Shown: positions 9,789 to 18,712, counted from the stretch's first letter. The stretch is 64,000 nt of DNA from Ensifer sesbaniae (GCF_013283665.1 NZ_JABEKU010000001.1:3045137-3109136), one strand, 5' to 3'. Translations and numbers: made by a program. Notes: generated by a model not told the origin, from the sequence alone.

Positions 9789-10037
9789 CTAGAGCCGCGG
9801 AAGTTCATTGATGCTGAGCAGTCGGCGAGCATTGGCCATCGCCTCCTCGTCGTCGCCGCGGGGGCTGTGAACATCCATGAAACCCATGTCTCTCTTCATG
9901 TGATCGGAGAGCGCGTTGACATCCAGCATCGGCTTGGGGGCAACGAGGCCGCCGAACAGGGCGGCCGTGAGCCGGGCGACCGGCTCGAGGGAAAGAAATG
10001 GTTTTCTTTCAGTACGTTCGAAAGTATCGCAAGTCAT
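9789..10037 (-). CDS. Small hypothetical protein, 82 aa
   Basis: An 82-residue protein of unknown function, divergent from the LysR gene that follows. The stretch LSDHMKRDMGF in the middle recalls the short arginine-rich helix of DUF1127 proteins, but the match is weak. A plausible ribosome-binding site (AACAGGTG) precedes the ATG at 10037. It could be a small regulator or a target of the divergent LysR protein; neither is shown. Confidence 0.5.
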   Translation of the reverse strand: MTCDTFERTERKPFLSLEPVARLTAALFGGLVAPKPMLDVNALSDHMKRDMGFMDVHSPRGDDEEAMANARRLLSINELPRL

Positions 10038-10138
10038 CTCAGCACCTGTTCATCTTGGGAAGTTGACTTGGAGGATGCCGTGGAGGAGGATCGAAATCCA
10101 ATCGAACATCCGTCTGCATGCATCAAGAGAACTTATCC

Positions 10139-11053
10139 ATGAAGATGTCGAAGCAGTTTCCTCTGAATGCGCTGCGGGTCTTCGAAGCGGTCGCGAGACT
10201 CGGCAGCTTCACCAAGGCCGGTGAAGAGCTGGGCATGACCCAGACGGCCGTCAGCTACCAGGTCAAGTTGATCGAGGAGAATGTCGGCGAGCCGCTGTTC
10301 CTGCGCCGCCCGCGCCAGATCTCGCTGACGGAAGTCGGCCAACGCATGGCCCCGCGTGTGACCGAAGCCTTCGAAATGCTGCAGGAAGCCGTATCCAACG
10401 CCCGCGGCGATATCGACAGCGCGCTGCTGATCAGCTCGACGCCGACCTTCGCCTCGCAATGGCTTGCGCGCAACATCGGCAGCTTCCAACTCGCCCATCC
10501 CAATATTGCCGTCCGGCTGACGACGAGCGACTCGCTCACCGACTTCACCCGGGAGCCGGCCGATCTCGCGATCCGCTCAGGCGCCGGCGTCTGGCCCGGC
10601 CTCGACACACACCCGCTGATGCGCGTGGAATTCAGCCCGATGCTGAGCCCGGCACTTGCCGAAACCATCGGCGGCGTGCACGAGCCGCGCGACCTGCTGA
10701 AACTCAGGATCATCGATGCCGGCGATCCCTGGTGGCGGATGTGGTTCAAGGCGGCCGGGGTCGACGATCCGGATCTCGAAGGGCGGCCGCACAGCCGGCT
10801 CGGCGCGCAATCCTTCGAGGCGCGCGCTGCCGTCGCAGGCCAAGGGGTCGCGATCCTGACGCCGGAATTCTATCCGGACGATGTGGCGCTCGGCCGCCTC
10901 TACCAGCCGTTCGATCTGCGCTGCAGCGACGGTTGCGACTACTGGCTCGCCTATCCGCACGCCCGCCGCAACACGCCGAAGATCCGGATCTTCCGCGACT
11001 GGATCCTCGGCGAGCTCTGCCCGCCGCAGTTCCTGCAAGCAAATAGGGCTTGA
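10139..11053 (+). CDS. LysR-type transcriptional regulator, GcvA-like
   Basis: DNA-binding regulator of about 304 residues. The N-terminal winged helix runs from FPLNALRVFEAVARLGSF through TQTAVSYQVK, the typical GcvA-type helix-turn-helix, followed by a substrate-binding domain with SSTPTFASQWLARN. The start at 10139 (MKMSKQF) is preferred over 10118 because AAGAGA lies about ten bases ahead of it. Standing between xdhAB and puuD-guaD, it may regulate purine catabolism, but the sequence gives no proof of the effector. A hairpin with a short T-run follows the stop. Confidence 0.88.
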   Translation: MKMSKQFPLNALRVFEAVARLGSFTKAGEELGMTQTAVSYQVKLIEENVGEPLFLRRPRQISLTEVGQRMAPRVTEAFEMLQEAVSNARGDIDSALLISSTPTFASQWLARNIGSFQLAHPNIAVRLTTSDSLTDFTREPADLAIRSGAGVWPGLDTHPLMRVEFSPMLSPALAETIGGVHEPRDLLKLRIIDAGDPWWRMWFKAAGVDDPDLEGRPHSRLGAQSFEARAAVAGQGVAILTPEFYPDDVALGRLYQPFDLRCSDGCDYWLAYPHARRNTPKIRIFRDWILGELCPPQFLQANRA

Positions 11054-11074
11054 GGGGTTCACAAGCCCCTTTTC
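11046..11074 (+). terminator. Probable intrinsic terminator after the LysR gene
   Basis: Arms GGGCTTG (11046-11052) and CAAGCCC (11062-11068) with a 9-nt loop are followed by CTTTT. The first arm overlaps the end of the reading frame. Confidence 0.5.
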
Positions 11075-11098
11075 CCCTCCGTTGTTTTTGCGCAAGGT

Positions 11099-11282
11099 GC
11101 TGGAGCATCCGCCTTTCAGGTCGGAATGACTTGAAAGCCGAAAGATGCTCTGGGATCAAAGTGCTGGAGCGGGATTAGGAAAAGTGTGTGCGGTTTTCCG
11201 CCCGCATCTCGCTCTAACTTATTAGAATCGATCACGTTTATGATTTTGGGTCGATCCGACCCAAAATCATAAACGTGATCTA
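11099..11282. repeat. Mosaic of three rhizobial palindromic repeats
   Basis: Three palindromes stand in a row upstream of puuD. The first (about 11103-11151) has GAGCATC at one end and GATGCTC at the other. The second (11165-11216) has the RIME words GAGCGGGAT, GGAAAAGTGTG and GCGGTTTTCCGCCCGCAT. The third is a perfect hairpin with 24-nt arms (11230-11253 and 11257-11280) and a 3-nt loop. The gap from 11054 to 11306 holds no gene. These could affect the puuD transcript's 5' end, or be passive repeats. Confidence 0.85.
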
Positions 11283-11306
11283 GAGCGGAGACAAAAGGGG
11301 ATCTGA

Positions 11307-12545
11307 ATGTACGAGTTCGCCATTGCCTGGGAATGGCTGGCCTTTGCCGTGCGCTGGCTGCACGTGATCACGGCCATCGCCTGGATCGGCTCATCCTTCT
11401 ATTTCATCGCGCTCGACCTCGGCCTGATGAAGCGCGATCACCTGCCCGTTGGCGCCTATGGCGAGGAGTGGCAGGTCCATGGCGGCGGCTTCTACCACAT
11501 CCAGAAATACCTGGTGGCGCCGGCCTCGATGCCCGAGCATCTCACCTGGTTCAAATGGGAATCCTACATGACGTGGCTTTCGGGCTTCGCCATGCTCTGT
11601 GTCGTCTATTACGGCGGCGCCGATCTGTTCCTGATCGACCGCCACGTGCTCGACATTTCCGCAACGACCGCGATCCTGATCTCGCTCGCCTCGCTCGGCG
11701 TCGGCTGGCTGTTCTACGATCTCCTGTGCAAATCGCCGGTCGGCCGGAACACCTGGGGACTGATGGCGCTGCTCTATGTGGCGCTCGTCGCCATGGCCTG
11801 GGGCTATACCCAGATCTTCACGGGCCGCGCCGCCTTCCTGCATCTTGGCGCCTTCACCGCGACGATCATGTCGGCCAACGTGTTCTTCATCATCATCCCC
11901 AACCAGAAGATCGTCGTCGCGGATTTGATCGCCGGCCGCACGCCGGATCCGAGGCTCGGAGCGCAAGCCAAGCAGCGTTCGCTCCACAACAACTACCTGA
12001 CGCTTCCCGTCATCTTCTTCATGCTGTCGAACCACTATCCGCTGGCGTTTGCGACTGCGTTCAACTGGATCATCGCGGCGCTCGTCTTCCTGATGGGCGT
12101 CACCATCCGCCACTGGTTCAACACCACCCACGCCCGCAAGGGCAAACCGACCTGGACTTGGCTCGTCACCGCGCTCATCTTCATCCTGATCATGTGGCTC
12201 TCGACCGTTCCGAAGGTTCTGACCGGTGCGGAAAAGGTGGAAGTTGCGCCGGCTTTTGCCTTGTTCGCTCAGAATGCCCACTTCGCCGCCGTCAAGGATA
12301 CGGTCTCGACCCGCTGTTCCATGTGCCATGCTGCCGAACCGGTTTACGAGGGCATCACCCGCGCACCGAACGGCGTGGTGCTGGAAAGCGATGCGGAGAT
12401 TGCCGCCCATGCCCGTGAAATCTATATCCAGGCCGGGCGCAGCCATGCGATGCCGCCCGGGAATGCAACAGACATGACGACGGACGAGCGCCAGCTTCTG
12501 ACAGCTTGGTTCGAAAGCGCCGTCGAGGAAGGCACGACACAATGA
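11307..12545 (+). CDS. puuD: Urate hydroxylase PuuD, membrane protein with cytochrome c domain
   Basis: Oxidises urate to 5-hydroxyisourate at the inner membrane, passing electrons through a C-terminal cytochrome c domain; it replaces soluble uricase in many alphaproteobacteria. The first ~290 residues hold about eight membrane helices (WLHVITAIAWIGSSFYF at the start), and C337-x-x-C340-H341 (CSMCH) is the haem-binding motif, with MPPGN further on as likely region of the axial methionine. At 412 residues it is full length. It overlaps guaD by 4 bases (ATGA), so the two are translationally coupled. Confidence 0.93.
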   Translation: MYEFAIAWEWLAFAVRWLHVITAIAWIGSSFYFIALDLGLMKRDHLPVGAYGEEWQVHGGGFYHIQKYLVAPASMPEHLTWFKWESYMTWLSGFAMLCVVYYGGADLFLIDRHVLDISATTAILISLASLGVGWLFYDLLCKSPVGRNTWGLMALLYVALVAMAWGYTQIFTGRAAFLHLGAFTATIMSANVFFIIIPNQKIVVADLIAGRTPDPRLGAQAKQRSLHNNYLTLPVIFFMLSNHYPLAFATAFNWIIAALVFLMGVTIRHWFNTTHARKGKPTWTWLVTALIFILIMWLSTVPKVLTGAEKVEVAPAFALFAQNAHFAAVKDTVSTRCSMCHAAEPVYEGITRAPNGVVLESDAEIAAHAREIYIQAGRSHAMPPGNATDMTTDERQLLTAWFESAVEEGTTQ

Positions 12546-13858
12546 CAACCACCCTCATCCGCGGCCGACTCTTAAGCTTCCATCGCGCGCCAACGGCGAT
12601 CGACGACAGCGCCGCCTATAACTACGAGAGCGACGGCGCGCTGCTCGTCGAAGGTGGGCAGATCATTGCCAGCGGCGGCTACGCCGCGATCAAGGCGGGC
12701 GCTCCGGAAGGCGTGGCGGAAATCGATCACCGCCCGCACCTGATCGTTCCCGGTTTCATCGACACGCACCTGCATTTCCCGCAAATGCAGGTGATGGCCT
12801 CCTATGCCGCCAATCTGCTGGAGTGGCTGAACACCTACACCTTCCCGGAGGAATGCCGCTTCGTCGAAACCGCCCATGCCGAACGCATTGCGACGCGCTT
12901 CTTCGATGAGATGGTGCGGCACGGAACGACGACGGCAACCGCCTATTGCTCGGTGCACAAGGCCTCCGCCGATGCCTTCTTCGCCGAGGCGCTCCGCCGC
13001 GACATGCGCATGGTCGCCGGCAAGGTGATGATGGACCGCAACGCGCCGCAAGGGCTGCTCGATACGCCTGAGATGAGCTACGACGAAACCCGCGCGGTGA
13101 TCCGCGACTGGCACGGCAAGGGCCGTAACCACGTGGCGATCACGCCGCGTTTCGCCATCACCTCGACGCCGGAACAGATGGAGGTTGCCAGGTCGCTCGT
13201 GCACGAGTTCCCCGACCTGCACGTCCAGACCCATCTTTCGGAAAACCGCGACGAGATCACCTTTACCTGCGATCTCTATCCCGAAGCCAAGGACTATACC
13301 GACGTCTACGCGCGCTATGGCCTGCTCGGGCCGAAAAGCCTCTTCGGCCATTGCATCCATCTCTCGGAGCGCGAGGCGGATGCGATGAGCGAAACCGGTT
13401 CCGTCGCCGTCTTCTGCCCGACCTCCAACCTCTTCCTCGGCTCCGGTCTCTTTCCGCTGCGCGCACTCACCCGCCGCGACAAGCCGGTTCGCACCTCGGT
13501 CGCCTCCGACATTGGCGGCGGCACCAGCTATTCCATGCTGAAGACGCTCGACGAGGCCTACAAGATCCTGCAGTTGCAGGGCGAGCGGCTGAACCCCTTC
13601 GACAGCTTCTTCATGATGACCCGCGGCAACGCCGAGGCACTCTCGCTCGTCGACAGGATCGGCACGCTCGAAGCTGGAACCGACGCCGATTTCGTCGTGC
13701 TCGACATGGCGGCGACGCCGGCGATGGCGCTCCGGGCCGAAGTGGTCAATTCACTGGCTGACGAACTCTTCCTGCTGCAGACCATGGGCGACGACCGCGC
13801 GATCGTCGAAACCTATGTCGCCGGCAAGCCGGCGAAATCGGCACTCGCCGCCGCGTGA
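12542..13858 (+). CDS. guaD: Guanine deaminase
   Basis: Zinc amidohydrolase converting guanine to xanthine and ammonia, feeding xanthine dehydrogenase. The 438-residue protein has the metal-binding PGFIDTHLHFPQ, later QTHLSENRDE, FGHCIHLSE and the aspartate in ASDIGGGTSYSM, all hallmarks of bacterial guanine deaminases. The ATG at 12542 overlaps the puuD stop; an upstream in-frame GTG/ATG inside puuD is rejected. The gene order puuD-guaD places guanine input and urate output in one transcript. Confidence 0.94.
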   Translation: MTTTLIRGRLLSFHRAPTAIDDSAAYNYESDGALLVEGGQIIASGGYAAIKAGAPEGVAEIDHRPHLIVPGFIDTHLHFPQMQVMASYAANLLEWLNTYTFPEECRFVETAHAERIATRFFDEMVRHGTTTATAYCSVHKASADAFFAEALRRDMRMVAGKVMMDRNAPQGLLDTPEMSYDETRAVIRDWHGKGRNHVAITPRFAITSTPEQMEVARSLVHEFPDLHVQTHLSENRDEITFTCDLYPEAKDYTDVYARYGLLGPKSLFGHCIHLSEREADAMSETGSVAVFCPTSNLFLGSGLFPLRALTRRDKPVRTSVASDIGGGTSYSMLKTLDEAYKILQLQGERLNPFDSFFMMTRGNAEALSLVDRIGTLEAGTDADFVVLDMAATPAMALRAEVVNSLADELFLLQTMGDDRAIVETYVAGKPAKSALAAA

Positions 13859-13972
13859 CGCGCCAAGTGCGGAGAGGTCAAGAAAATTGACCTCTCCGCG
13901 ATCTGGCTATTAACAAGCCTCCGGCAAACATGATAATGGCTCGGCAGTCGTCCATTGATGAAGGCCGTTTCC

Positions 13973-15109
13973 ATGACGCAAATCCTCGAAATCAACGACC
14001 TCAAGGCTCTTGCCAAGCGCCGCGTGCCGAAGCTCTTCTTCGACTATGCCGACAGCGGCGCCTGGACCGAAGGCACCTATCGCGCCAACGAGGAGGATTT
14101 CGCCAAGGTGAAACTGCGCCAGCGGGTGCTGGTCGACATGAGCAACCGGTCGCTGGAAACGACGATGATCGGCCAGAAGGTCTCGATGCCGGTGGCGCTC
14201 GCCCCGACCGGCCTCACCGGCATGCAGCATGCCGACGGAGAGATGCTGGCAGCCCAGGCGGCCGAAGCCTTCGGCGTCCCCTTCACGCTCTCGACCATGA
14301 GCATCTGCTCGATCGAGGACGTCGCCTCGGTCACCACCAAGCCCTTCTGGTTCCAGCTCTACGTGATGCGCGAGCGCGAATTCGTGCTGAACCTGATCGA
14401 CCGCGCCAAGGCAGCGAAATGCTCGGCGCTGGTGCTGACGCTCGACTTGCAGATCCTCGGCCAGCGTCACAAGGACCTGCGCAACGGCCTTTCGGCACCG
14501 CCCAAAATGACGCCCAAGCATCTCTGGCAGATGGCGACGCGCCCCGGCTGGTGCATGAAGATGCTCGGCACCAAGCGCCGCACCTTCCGCAACATCGTCG
14601 GCCACGCAAAGAGCGTCACTGACCTTTCTTCGCTCGGCGCCTGGACGGCGGAACAGTTCGATCCGCAACTCTCCTGGAAGGATGTCGCCTGGATCAAGGA
14701 GCGTTGGGGCGGGCCGCTGATCCTCAAGGGTATTCTTGACCCCGAAGACGCCAAGATGGCGGCCGCGACCGGCGCCGACGCGATCATCGTTTCCAACCAT
14801 GGCGGCCGCCAGCTCGACGGCGCCCATTCCTCGATCAGCATGCTGCCGCGCATCGTCGATGCGGTCGGTCACCAGATCGAGGTGCATATCGACGGCGGCA
14901 TCCGCTCCGGCCAGGACGTCCTGAGGGCCGTCGCCATGGGCGCCAAGGGCACCTATATCGGCCGCCCCTTCCTCTACGGCCTCGGCGCCATGGGCAAGGA
15001 GGGCGTGACCAAGGCGCTGGAAATCATCCGCAAGGAGATGGACATCACCATGGCGCTCTGCGGCAAGCGCGATATCAACGACGTCGACCGCAGCATTCTG
15101 GCGGATTGA
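13973..15109 (+). CDS. lldD: FMN-dependent alpha-hydroxy-acid dehydrogenase (LldD-like)
   Basis: Membrane-associated flavoenzyme of the L-lactate dehydrogenase / glycolate oxidase family, 378 residues. Seen in order: PKLFFDYADSGAWTE, the FMN loop ALAPTGLTGMQH, ILKGILDPEDA, the catalytic histidine in VSNHGGRQLDGA, and the phosphate-binding DGGIRSGQDV with GRPFLYGLGAMG. The start at 13973 is chosen because GAAGG lies 8 bases upstream; 13955 lacks such a site. L-lactate is the most likely substrate, but its place among purine genes leaves room for another hydroxy acid. Confidence 0.86.
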   Translation: MTQILEINDLKALAKRRVPKLFFDYADSGAWTEGTYRANEEDFAKVKLRQRVLVDMSNRSLETTMIGQKVSMPVALAPTGLTGMQHADGEMLAAQAAEAFGVPFTLSTMSICSIEDVASVTTKPFWFQLYVMREREFVLNLIDRAKAAKCSALVLTLDLQILGQRHKDLRNGLSAPPKMTPKHLWQMATRPGWCMKMLGTKRRTFRNIVGHAKSVTDLSSLGAWTAEQFDPQLSWKDVAWIKERWGGPLILKGILDPEDAKMAAATGADAIIVSNHGGRQLDGAHSSISMLPRIVDAVGHQIEVHIDGGIRSGQDVLRAVAMGAKGTYIGRPFLYGLGAMGKEGVTKALEIIRKEMDITMALCGKRDINDVDRSILAD

Positions 15110-15162
15110 GACGCGGGCGCGACGTCAGGTCGCTGTGCCCTAGCCACTTCCCAGACCTCCCT

Positions 15163-15285
15163 CTTCCCTGTGCTTGTCACAGGGATCCAGCCAGCCCAAG
15201 TCCTTGGGCTGAAGAGGTTCTTCGACCCGACGGACGTCGGGTCGCTGGATCCCCGCCACAAGGGCGAGGATGAGGGAGAGTGGGA
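15163..15285. repeat. Compound palindromic intergenic repeat
   Basis: Outer arms GGGATCCAGC and GCTGGATCCC (with further partial pairing around CTTGTC/CACAAG) enclose two inner hairpins, GCCCAAG/CTTGGGC and CCCGAC/GTCGGG. This is the composite palindrome common between rhizobial genes. It lies between the convergent lldD and uraH genes and may act as a bidirectional terminator. Confidence 0.75.
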
Positions 15286-15335
15286 TGAGCCTCTCGCCAA
15301 GCAACGGACGAGCGGCCAGGAAGCGCGTTAAGCCC

Positions 15336-15698
15336 TCAACTTCCCCGATAGGTCGAGTACCCATAGGGCGAGAGCAACAGCGGCACGTGATAGTGGCTGG
15401 CCGGATCGGCGATGCCGAAGCGCAAGGGGATGCGGTCGAGGAAGGCCGGCTCCGGCAGCGTCACGCCGGTGCGACGCAGATAGTCACCCGCATGGAAGAC
15501 CAATTCGTAATTGCCGGCCATGAAACCGACACCTTCGACCATCGGCCCGTCCACGCGCCCATCGCTGTTGGTGTGAACGGTGCGGATCAGTTGCCGTTCC
15601 TCGCCTTCGAGCCAATAGAGATCGATGCGCAGACCTTCGGCCGGCTTGCCGAGTGCGGTGTCGAGAACATGGGTCGTCAGGCGGCCGGTGCTGCTCAT
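15336..15698 (-). CDS. uraH: 5-Hydroxyisourate hydrolase
   Basis: Transthyretin-like enzyme that hydrolyses 5-hydroxyisourate, the PuuD product, to OHCU. The 120-residue protein has the N-terminal [14 protein letters not shown], the central [11 protein letters not shown], and the diagnostic C-terminal [19 protein letters not shown] ending in YRGS. The ATG at 15698 follows AGAGGA; the longer upstream frame is not family-like. It is the last gene of the puuE-uraD-orf34-allA-uraH run, 43 bases after allA. Confidence 0.95.
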   Translation of the reverse strand: MSSTGRLTTHVLDTALGKPAEGLRIDLYWLEGEERQLIRTVHTNSDGRVDGPMVEGVGFMAGNYELVFHAGDYLRRTGVTLPEPAFLDRIPLRFGIADPASHYHVPLLLSPYGYSTYRGS

Positions 15699-15741
15699 GG
15701 CATCCTCTTTCTGCTGGCGCGGCATGCGGGCGTCCAACCCG

Positions 15742-16239
15742 CTAGACTGGGCTCGGAATGACAAAAGGCTCGTCGTAGAAATATTCTTCCAGATTGTTGC
15801 CCGGCCCTTCGCGATCGACGATTAGGAAATCGCTGACGGCGCCGACCGACATCAGCGGATGATGCCAGACATTGCGACCATAGTTGACGCCCTGCCGACC
15901 GCTCGCCTGGAATACCCTCGGCCTGCCCGGGCGCCCGTCCTCGTCTTCGGCGACAACGACGAGCCAGGGGCGGTCGTCGAGCGGCGAGAAGCTCTGGCTG
16001 CCGAGCGGATGGCGCTCCATCATGGTCACGGCATAGGGAAACGCGCGCGGCTGGCCACGGAAGATGTTGATGATGACACTGGCGCCGTCGCCGACCACAT
16101 CGGCGCGCGCCAGCCCGTGAAAGCGTTCCGTGTTACCGCCGTTGATGTGGCGCATCGTCGCCGGATCCGCTTCGATGATGGTTCCGAAGGGTGCAAAGGC
16201 GTCGCGCGTCAGCGGCTCGATCTCAAGCAGGCGCGACAT
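15742..16239 (-). CDS. allA: Ureidoglycolate lyase
   Basis: Splits ureidoglycolate to glyoxylate and urea, the end of the allantoin route. The 165-residue cupin-fold protein opens with [13 protein letters not shown] and contains [14 protein letters not shown] and [12 protein letters not shown], typical AllA features. Its ATG overlaps the stop codon of the preceding 34-codon frame (TGATG), showing coupled translation. Allantoate amidohydrolase, which would supply its substrate, is not in the window. Confidence 0.93.
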   Translation of the reverse strand: MSRLLEIEPLTRDAFAPFGTIIEADPATMRHINGGNTERFHGLARADVVGDGASVIINIFRGQPRAFPYAVTMMERHPLGSQSFSPLDDRPWLVVVAEDEDGRPGRPRVFQASGRQGVNYGRNVWHHPLMSVGAVSDFLIVDREGPGNNLEEYFYDEPFVIPSPV

Positions 16240-16343
16240 CAGACCTTGGCCTCATGAGAGGGGGCCGCGCTTGCGGATATCAGTTCCAGTTCGACGGCCT
16301 CCCCAGTGCGCGAGAGCGCGTATCGAACGGTTTTGTCAGGCAT
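16239..16343 (-). CDS. Small 34-aa open frame between uraD and allA
   Basis: A 34-codon frame (start MPDKTVRYALSRTGEAVELE) begins inside the end of uraD, overlapping it by 8 bases (ATGCCTGA), and ends with TGATG, overlapping the allA start. It therefore links two genes with no spacer. The peptide is soluble and has no recognised family. It may be a genuine small subunit or accessory factor, or only a translational bridge that carries ribosomes to allA. Confidence 0.5.
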   Translation of the reverse strand: MPDKTVRYALSRTGEAVELELISASAAPSHEAKV

Positions 16344-16839
16344 ATTCGTCTCCAGGAAGCATCGACTGCAGCCGCAGGCGGGCGATTTTTTCCACCTGCG
16401 CGCAAGCGGTTTCAAATTCCTCTTCGGGCGAATTGTCAATGCGGCTTTCGAAGGCGGCGAGAATCTGCCCCTTGGTGAGCCCCTTCACCGCGATGATGAA
16501 GGGAAATCCGAATTTCTGTGTATAGGCGTCGTTGAGCGCGGTGAAGCGCTGATGCTCCTCGGGCGTCAGCCGGTCGAGGCCGGCAGACGCTTGCTCCGCC
16601 GTCGAGTCCGCCGTCAGCTTGCCCGCGATCGCCAGCTTGCCGGCAAGATCGGGATGGGCGCGCAAGACCTCCAGCTTTTCGCGCGGCAGCGCCGCACGAA
16701 AGGCCTGGCAGAGCGCCGAATGCACGTTGCCCGCCGTCAGACCCGTCGTCGCGGCGCGATCGAAGGCGCGTTCGGCCACCCAGGGCGAATGCTCGAACAC
16801 CCCCCCGAATCGAGCGACGAAGGCGTCGCGGTCGGACAT
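16336..16839 (-). CDS. uraD: OHCU decarboxylase
   Basis: Decarboxylates OHCU (2-oxo-4-hydroxy-4-carboxy-5-ureidoimidazoline) to S-allantoin. The 167-residue all-helical protein shows RAHPDLAGKLA, the family's histidine-containing catalytic motif, ADSTAEQASAGLD, and FGFPFIIAVKG. The ATG at 16839 overlaps the stop of puuE (TGATG), so the genes are coupled. The longer in-frame extension upstream lies inside puuE in another frame and is a shadow. Confidence 0.94.
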   Translation of the reverse strand: MSDRDAFVARFGGVFEHSPWVAERAFDRAATTGLTAGNVHSALCQAFRAALPREKLEVLRAHPDLAGKLAIAGKLTADSTAEQASAGLDRLTPEEHQRFTALNDAYTQKFGFPFIIAVKGLTKGQILAAFESRIDNSPEEEFETACAQVEKIARLRLQSMLPGDEYA

Positions 16840-17768
16840 CAAAGCGCCCCTTCCGGCTTGTGGTGCTGGTACCAATGGCGGGCGATGTCGATGCGCCTGG
16901 GCACCCAGACCTTGTCGTGCGACATGACGTAATCGATGAAGCGGGCGAGCGCGGCGGCCCGGCCGGGGCGACCGACAAGCCGGCAATGCAGGCCGATGTT
17001 CATCATCTTGGCATCGCCCTGGCGGCCCTCTTCGTAGAGCACGTCGAAGGTGTCCTTGAGGTAGGTGAAGAACTGGTCGCCGGAGTTGAAGCCCTGATTG
17101 GTGGCAAAGCGCATGTCGTTGGCATCGAGCGTATATGGAATGATCAGGTGCGGCTTGTCCGCCGGCAGACCCGGCACCCAATAGGGCAACTCGTCGGCGT
17201 AGGAATCGCAGGAATAGAGAAAGCCACCCTCTTCCAGCACCAGTTTCAGCGTATTGGCCGAGGGCTTGCCCTGGTAGATGCCGAGCGGGCGCTCGCCGGT
17301 CAATTCCGTATGCAGCCGCACGACCTCGCGGATATGCTCGCGTTCGACCTCTTCCGGGAAGTCCTTGTATTCCAGCCAGCGCAGGCCGTGGCTGGCGATC
17401 TCCCAACCGGCCTCTTTCATCGCCGCAACCGCCTCCGGGTTGCGCGCCATGGCAAGCGTCACGCCATAGACGGTCAGCGGCACGTTGCGGCTCGTGAACA
17501 TGCGCCACAGCCGCCAAAAGCCGGAACGGGCGCCATATTCGTAGATCGATTCCATGTTGAGGTTACGCTGGCCGTGCCAGGGCTGTGCGCCGACGATCTC
17601 GGACAGCAGACATTCAGACGCCGGGTCGCCATCGAGAATGCAGCTTTCGCCGCCCTCCTCGTAGTTCAGCACGAACTGCACGGCAATGCGCGCATCGCCC
17701 GGCCAGTTTGCCTTCGGCGGATTGCGGCCGTAGCCAACGAGGTCGCGTGGATACTTCGTCTCAGACAT
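16839..17768 (-). CDS. puuE: Allantoinase PuuE, polysaccharide-deacetylase fold
   Basis: Hydrolyses allantoin to allantoate; a cofactor-independent allantoinase of the NodB/polysaccharide deacetylase fold. The 309-residue protein starts MSETKYPRDLVGYG and has the typical ARIAVQFVLNYEEGGE, then ASHGLRWLEYKDFP and LGIYQGKPSANT. The ATG at 17768 is chosen from homologue starts; an in-frame ATG 22 codons upstream is possible. It is the first gene of the coupled run to uraH. Confidence 0.93.
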   Translation of the reverse strand: MSETKYPRDLVGYGRNPPKANWPGDARIAVQFVLNYEEGGESCILDGDPASECLLSEIVGAQPWHGQRNLNMESIYEYGARSGFWRLWRMFTSRNVPLTVYGVTLAMARNPEAVAAMKEAGWEIASHGLRWLEYKDFPEEVEREHIREVVRLHTELTGERPLGIYQGKPSANTLKLVLEEGGFLYSCDSYADELPYWVPGLPADKPHLIIPYTLDANDMRFATNQGFNSGDQFFTYLKDTFDVLYEEGRQGDAKMMNIGLHCRLVGRPGRAAALARFIDYVMSHDKVWVPRRIDIARHWYQHHKPEGAL

Positions 17769-17894
17769 GAAATCACCCTTCGATTTTTCCAGAACGGTAT
17801 CACCGCCGGCCGGATTGTCGATACCGAAATCCACCCGTGGGGAGCGCCGGGCAGCGATGTCGGAGGGAGAGGAAGATGGGGAACCGCGCTCTTG

Positions 17895-18695
17895 TTAACG
17901 CTGCGCCATCAATGCCGCAACGATGAGCGGCAAGGGCCGGATCGATCCTGGACCAAGGGAGGGATCGGCGGCAACACGTTTGGCGCGTTCGGTGCGCGCA
18001 TTGGTGGAGATCTTGCCGAGCGGGTGCTGCGAATGCACGCGCAGGGGTGCGCCGGTCTCCGGCTCGACGAAGAGAGCGAGGCTGCCGATGGCAAGCGGTG
18101 TCGCCAGGTGCGGTTCGAACAGGTCGCGAAGCGGCGCCTCGACCTGACGCAGCGCGTCCGGGGCGAGCGGGCCGGTGAGCAGCATATGGAAGCGATACTC
18201 GTCCATGACGTGAGGAGCGCCCCAGCGGTGCAGATTGGAGAATTGCGGCGCGGTCAGCCGGTCCGGATCGGAACGCTCGATCTCGTCTTCGCTGAGCGGT
18301 GCGCGAAAGGCATTGAACTCCTGCACGACATTGGCTGCCAGCAGGTGCATGGCAGTGCTCGGCACCTGCGGCATCAGGCCGAGGCACCGGCCGATGCGGG
18401 CGACTTCCAGCCGGTCGGTTTCGAACGGCGTCTGCGCGCCGGCAAAGTGCATGAGCGCCTTCAGGAGCTGCGATTCCGTCATGTCCGGGTGCAGCCGGAA
18501 CGGCGACATCATCATCGCATGGAAACCGAAGCGGCGCGGCACGGCCGTGTGGTAGGCAATGTCGGCAGAGCTCAGGCCGGCAACCGACGGCAGCTCCGTC
18601 GGCTCGCCGGAATAGACGTTGCGCCCCAGCCAGCTTGCGGCAACCGCGGAAAGCGGGTCGGCCATCGGCGGTGTGAAACAAATGGCGTAGCGCAT
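17895..18695 (-). CDS. DUF1045 family protein
   Basis: A 266-residue member of the DUF1045 family, which is related to 2H phosphoesterase-like proteins and often found with phosphonate genes. Visible features are MRYAICFTPPMADPLSAVAASWLGR at the start in pieces, PRRFGFHAMMMSPF with the H-containing strand, and YRFHMLLTGPL, which could give the two HxT/S-like strands of the fold. No phosphonate genes are nearby. It lies 126 bases upstream of the puuE start on the same strand, so it might be read together with the allantoin genes. Function unknown. Confidence 0.8.
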   Translation of the reverse strand: MRYAICFTPPMADPLSAVAASWLGRNVYSGEPTELPSVAGLSSADIAYHTAVPRRFGFHAMMMSPFRLHPDMTESQLLKALMHFAGAQTPFETDRLEVARIGRCLGLMPQVPSTAMHLLAANVVQEFNAFRAPLSEDEIERSDPDRLTAPQFSNLHRWGAPHVMDEYRFHMLLTGPLAPDALRQVEAPLRDLFEPHLATPLAIGSLALFVEPETGAPLRVHSQHPLGKISTNARTERAKRVAADPSLGPGSIRPLPLIVAALMAQR

Positions 18696-18712
18696 CGGTG
18701 GCTCCGGTTGTC

